A DNA stretch of 64,000 nucleotides, from positions 87,944-151,943 of IMG/VR virus record IMGVR_UViG_3300048919_000048; one strand, given 5' to 3'. Shown piece after piece: positions 61,464 to 64,000 of this stretch (position 1 is the stretch's first letter; each line of letters begins with the position of its first letter). Position numbers and translations under genes: made by a program. The DNA is from a virus. The notes below the pieces were generated by a model. It saw only the letters and a list, made by a program, of their open reading frames with translations, was not told where the DNA came from and searched no databases.

Positions 61464-61479
61464 GACGGGCATTCCCGTC
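61464..61479 (+). promoter_or_regulatory. Leader hairpin before the 110-residue gene
   Basis: GACGGG/CCCGTC with a CATT loop lies 24 bases upstream of the ATG at 61503. It follows the larger stem at 61380, so the leader carries two consecutive hairpins. Confidence 0.5.
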
Positions 61480-61502
61480 TCAAACTTTATCGGAGAACTC
61501 AA

Positions 61503-61835
61503 ATGAAAGTACAAGGTGCCCTTTGGAAGCAATTTTATAACGACGAAGAATACTGGAAAGGTTATTATCACGATGACACCGTTGTGACATTTGATGGTGT
61601 TGAGCAGGAAGATTATGACAACCCGTCTGACGACGCTGTTGTTAACATCGAATCTGGCTATGTGTACAAGGAAGGTGATGAGTACCACTCCCGGGATGTG
61701 ACACTGGTAACGTTCTTCCGTCGATGGAAGAAGATTCAAACCACAACCGTGATCGTAGTTACCGTGGACAAGGACTACGCCGAATCTGTCCGCGACGAGA
61801 TTGATCGTCTCGATGGCGTCAAGGCGGTGAAATAA
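61503..61835 (+). CDS. Protein of unknown function (110 residues)
   Basis: The ATG at 61503 with GGAGAA upstream gives MKVQGALWKQFYNDEEYW. It is acidic and aromatic at the start (YWKGYYHDDTVVTFDG), then has strands VTLVTFFRRWKKIQTTTVIVV and a C-terminal helix DYAESVRDEID. No family is recognised. The preceding hairpins suggest post-transcriptional control. Confidence 0.65.
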   Translation: MKVQGALWKQFYNDEEYWKGYYHDDTVVTFDGVEQEDYDNPSDDAVVNIESGYVYKEGDEYHSRDVTLVTFFRRWKKIQTTTVIVVTVDKDYAESVRDEIDRLDGVKAVK

Positions 61836-62035
61836 TGGCAACATTGATGGCAATATTTATGTGGGTGTTCGGGGTAATATTCCCGGTCGTAGGCCTGGTA
61901 TATGTCCTGTACTGGTGCATGGAAATGGCAAGCCATGTGATCAAAGGTCTGCTGGGCCTGTTCGCATACTTACTTGTGGGCCTGCCAATCTACTACACGG
62001 TGATGTTTTTCATCGGGAAGATTATCTTTGGCTAA
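61835..62035 (+). CDS. Small two-span membrane protein (66 residues)
   Basis: The product has spans at about 5-30 (AIFMWVFGVIFPVVGLVYVL) and 38-63, nearly all hydrophobic, with a short polar link (MEMASHVIKG). It starts at an overlap with the previous stop. It is another possible holin-type protein by size, though its charge pattern is poor. Its end overlaps the next gene by eight bases. Confidence 0.6.
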   Translation: MATLMAIFMWVFGVIFPVVGLVYVLYWCMEMASHVIKGLLGLFAYLLVGLPIYYTVMFFIGKIIFG

Positions 62036-62534
62036 GTTCGATCTTTGTGAGGGATTAGAGGATCTTCTTCGTCGGGCCGGGTATAAAGTGCCCGCCGGGG
62101 AGATATTTTCTTACATCCGCACTATAGCAGCGGCGGAAATTTGCAACACACCCGGGCCACCAGGGCCACCTGGACCTATGGGTCCGGTAGGCGCACCAGG
62201 GGAACCCGGACCTGCTGGTCAGGATGCGTGGGACAAGTACCGATGGGATTCCAAGACGGAGACCATGTTCACATCCAGTTGGAAGGGGATTGAGTTTACA
62301 TTTCCCCTGCCGACTTGTTTTGTTGAAGGATTCCCCGAGGGTGAACTAAGCTACGGGGATATAAACTACATCCGCACCATCTATGGCAATATGGTGGTGG
62401 AAACCATGGCAGTCTTCTGGCGCAGAGCCTACGATTACCATACGGATATGCAACTTTTCATCAACGAGGAGGACTCATGTCGTTTGCAGAGTATCAACCA
62501 ATCAAATTCGTTTCCGGACCCTTTGAAGGACTGA
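62028..62534 (+). CDS. Array member 8: collagen segment plus diverged shared domain, TTG start
   Basis: TTG 62028 with GGGAAG upstream gives 168 residues. A helical start (CEGLEDLLRRAGYKVPAG) precedes a Gly-X-Y run (GPPGPPGPMGPVGAPG, about 43-66). Then come SSWKGIEFTFPLP, CFVEGFPEGELSYGDINYIRTIYG and a helix VFWRRAYDYHTDM, which follow the array pattern with IYGN in place of YPEE. It is the second member with collagen. Its 3' end overlaps the KOW-like gene by 58 bases. Confidence 0.6.
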   Translation: MAKFDLCEGLEDLLRRAGYKVPAGEIFSYIRTIAAAEICNTPGPPGPPGPMGPVGAPGEPGPAGQDAWDKYRWDSKTETMFTSSWKGIEFTFPLPTCFVEGFPEGELSYGDINYIRTIYGNMVVETMAVFWRRAYDYHTDMQLFINEEDSCRLQSINQSNSFPDPLKD

Positions 62535-62647
62535 CCGGGAAAACACTTTCTGCCGTTCCAGATACGGAGAACTGGTACGTGGAAGTTAAAATCGGCCTGA
62601 ACCCGGTGATTCAAGAGGTCCCGGAGTCAGACATCGCCCCTCTGTAA
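62477..62647 (+). CDS. Stand-alone KOW-like domain protein (56 residues)
   Basis: ATG 62477 with GAGGAGGA upstream gives 56 residues. The stretch IKFVSGPFEGLTGKTLSAV, followed by WYVEVKIG and PVIQEVPESDI, matches the KOW fold seen at the C-terminus of NusG and RfaH, where a VxxGPFxGxxG turn is typical. KOW domains touch ribosomal protein S10, Rho or RNA. Here it is not attached to a NusG N-terminal domain. It might mimic NusG to change termination or coupling. The match is by eye. It overlaps the end of array member 8. Confidence 0.6.
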   Translation: MSFAEYQPIKFVSGPFEGLTGKTLSAVPDTENWYVEVKIGLNPVIQEVPESDIAPL

Positions 62648-62698
62648 GGTGAATTTCACAGGGATGTGTGATAAAATTACCTTTTAAAAGGAGGATCT

Positions 62699-63859
62699 AT
62701 GTTCGAAATGATGACTGCTATGGGGAAGCCACCACTCCCGGCGGGAAACATAAAAAAGTTCAGTACAGGCGCAAATGCCATTGTGGCCCTTTCAAAGAGC
62801 GGTAATCTGTACTCCATCGGGGACTCGTGGTTCAGTGGAACTGGCGGAACTACAACCGTTTGGACCCTGGTGGGATCGGGTGTTGAAGAATTTTGGACCG
62901 GATACCGACAACTTCTCGTTAAGATGGTTGATGGACGATGGATGTTCATGGGGTCTAACCGCCAATTCCCGCTTACCATTGGGACAAGTCCCACAACCCT
63001 GCAAGATGTAACTGCCTATATGCAATACACGGCGGGGCTTAGCATTAAGCAGGTTGTTGTCGGGAACTATTCCCTGGCAGTTGTGTTCACCAATGGTCAG
63101 TATGCCATGTGTGGTGCCAATTCCAACGGTGGCCTGGGGCTTGGTAACCAGACGGCTGTCCGTGGCCTGACAATGAGAACAGACTTCACTAACGTCAAGA
63201 AAATTGATTTTGAGTGGGCACTTCCTGATACGTCATACATGCTACTGAATGACGGAAGGGTGTTTGCAGCAGGGGATTCTTCAACAGGCTGCGCCGGAGT
63301 GGCAAGCGGGAACGTCTTGACATGGACCCAACAGGCTGTCGCTGTTTCTGGGTCACCTTGCATCGACATCGTTGCCGGGGCTAGCGGATGGTTTCGTGTC
63401 GTAGAGACACCGTCAGACTATAGGATATTTGGGCAGGGTCGCCAGTTCGATGGTTCCTTGGGGACCGGACAAACAAGTTCGACAAACATGACAACCCCGA
63501 CGTTGTCATACACTGTCACAAGTAAGTCTGGAGGTCCACCTGTTGTTCAGGTCGGGTTGTATTGTGCAAGGTTTATTCACCCGGTGACTCTCAAAGAGAT
63601 GTACACAGGGACCAACTCTAACTCTCAGCAGGGCGGGGGGTTGGCTTGGGCTTCTCCTGTCAGGTATTCCTTTACAGAGATGCCTGTAACACCTGTGGTT
63701 GGTGATTTCACGAACATGCGGGCAAATTATTCTGGGGCCTACAAGGTCAGTAACAACATCCTGTATGGGGTTGGTGTGAATACCGCTTCCGGCTATCTCC
63801 CGGGGCTTGGTACAAGGGTCTATGAGTTCACGCCTTTAGATACGACACTTATCAATTAA
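62699..63859 (+). CDS. RCC1-like beta-propeller protein
   Basis: A 386-residue protein built of repeats resembling RCC1 blades: NAIVALSKSGNLYSIGDS, YSLAVVFTNGQYAMCGANSNGGLGLGN, SYMLLNDGRVFAAGDSS, SGWFRVVETPSDYRIFGQG and a late YSGAYKVSNNILYGVG. Each gives the strand, D/NG turn and glycine-rich loop of an RCC1 repeat, so a six- or seven-bladed propeller is likely. In phages such propellers may serve as adhesins, tail-tip or host-binding proteins. No signal peptide is present. GGAGGA precedes the ATG. A strong terminator follows. Confidence 0.75.
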   Translation: MFEMMTAMGKPPLPAGNIKKFSTGANAIVALSKSGNLYSIGDSWFSGTGGTTTVWTLVGSGVEEFWTGYRQLLVKMVDGRWMFMGSNRQFPLTIGTSPTTLQDVTAYMQYTAGLSIKQVVVGNYSLAVVFTNGQYAMCGANSNGGLGLGNQTAVRGLTMRTDFTNVKKIDFEWALPDTSYMLLNDGRVFAAGDSSTGCAGVASGNVLTWTQQAVAVSGSPCIDIVAGASGWFRVVETPSDYRIFGQGRQFDGSLGTGQTSSTNMTTPTLSYTVTSKSGGPPVVQVGLYCARFIHPVTLKEMYTGTNSNSQQGGGLAWASPVRYSFTEMPVTPVVGDFTNMRANYSGAYKVSNNILYGVGVNTASGYLPGLGTRVYEFTPLDTTLIN

Positions 63860-63885
63860 CCGCCTTCGGGCGGTTTTTTTTTTAT
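63858..63885 (+). terminator. Terminator after the RCC1-like gene
   Basis: AACCGCC/GGCGGTT with a TTCG loop, followed by ten T residues. Confidence 0.92.
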
Positions 63886-63888
63886 TGC

Positions 63889-63916
63889 TTGCAATCCGTA
63901 AACAGTCGTGTATACT
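63889..63916 (+). promoter_or_regulatory. Right-arm promoter for the last gene
   Basis: TTGCAA-16-TATACT with TG before the -10 box follows the terminator directly. The transcript would start about 60 bases before the ATG at 63985. Confidence 0.75.
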
Positions 63917-63926
63917 GGTCATGTTG

Positions 63927-63976
63927 GTTATCCCTTTTAGGGGATAAGTTATTGATTACCCTCTGAAGGGGATACA
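63927..63976 (+). promoter_or_regulatory. Leader with two small hairpins
   Basis: TTATCCC/GGGATAA and CCCT/AGGG hairpins lie one after the other in the leader of the gene starting at 63985. They could protect the transcript or control translation. Confidence 0.45.
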
Positions 63977-63984
63977 GGAGGTCT

Positions 63985-64000
63985 ATGTCTAACGGTAATA
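63985..64000 (+). CDS. Start of a gene cut by the window edge
   Basis: ATG 63985 follows AGGAGGT and begins MSNGN before the window ends. The promoter, leader and ribosome site show that a gene starts here. Its product cannot be judged. Confidence 0.6.

Overview
This window is part of the genome of a large tailed double-stranded DNA phage. It encodes a terminase, portal, prohead protease, capsid and connector genes, spanins and an endolysin, a 20-tRNA cluster, and a full nucleotide and DNA metabolism set, with no bacterial housekeeping operon, rRNA or CRISPR array. Host-like sigma70 promoters, UUCG-loop rho-independent terminators, an Rz/Rz1 spanin pair and strong Shine-Dalgarno sites point to a gammaproteobacterial, probably enterobacterial, host. 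The combination of tRNA cluster, nadV-prs pair, nrdA/nrdB, thyX, PhoH and a GH108 endolysin resembles Felix O1-like myoviruses (Ounavirinae). That placement is an inference from gene content, not from a database search.

Layout. From 1 to 23.4 kb everything reads leftwards. Read from the right, this arm runs as follows: a small winged-helix gene; prs and nadV; a group of small overlapping genes (18.6-20.2 kb) that includes two related 29-30 residue peptides and a zinc-ribbon protein; the tRNA cluster (14.7-18.3 kb), interrupted by an AT-hook protein gene and a lectin-like gene; the Rz/Rz1 pair; and then the virion block of terminase, portal, XkdF-type protease, scaffold-like protein, decoration protein, major capsid protein, a set of collagen-like fibre genes, and head-completion genes that run off the left edge. 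From 23.75 kb to the end everything reads rightwards. Between the two arms lies a roughly 350-base AT-rich divergent region with direct and inverted repeats, a plausible origin or control region.

The right arm begins with many small overlapping genes of unknown function (23.7-32.5 kb) that enclose a DNA ligase and a MazG-like enzyme. Next come a NADAR-family protein, nucleases (HNH, FEN-like, RuvC-like, endonuclease VII-like, DEDD exonuclease), nucleotide enzymes (dNMP kinase, HAD nucleotidase, ThyX, NrdA, NrdB, glutaredoxin), the endolysin, PhoH, a DprA/SLOG-like protein, a ClpP-like protease and a small adenine-methylase-like protein. An RNA-maintenance neighbourhood follows (CCA-adding enzyme, RlaP-type nucleotidyltransferase, class II aminoacyl-tRNA-synthetase-like core). 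The last part (56.8-63.9 kb) holds a tandem array of diverged genes sharing one C-terminal domain, some carrying collagen-like stretches or beta modules like those of the long fibre in the left arm, together with small membrane and exported proteins, a stand-alone KOW-like protein and an RCC1-like beta-propeller.

How the parts work together. The nucleotide and ligase genes would supply and process DNA for replication. The tRNAs, CCA enzyme and RlaP-like protein would sustain translation under attack or codon mismatch. The NadV/Prs pair would restore NAD+, and the NADAR and SLOG-like proteins extend that NAD/ADP-ribose theme, which fits counter-defence. Two promoter styles are visible: TATAAT-type with a 16-base spacer on the right arm, and TAAAAT or TAAGAT-type with a 17-base spacer on the left arm.
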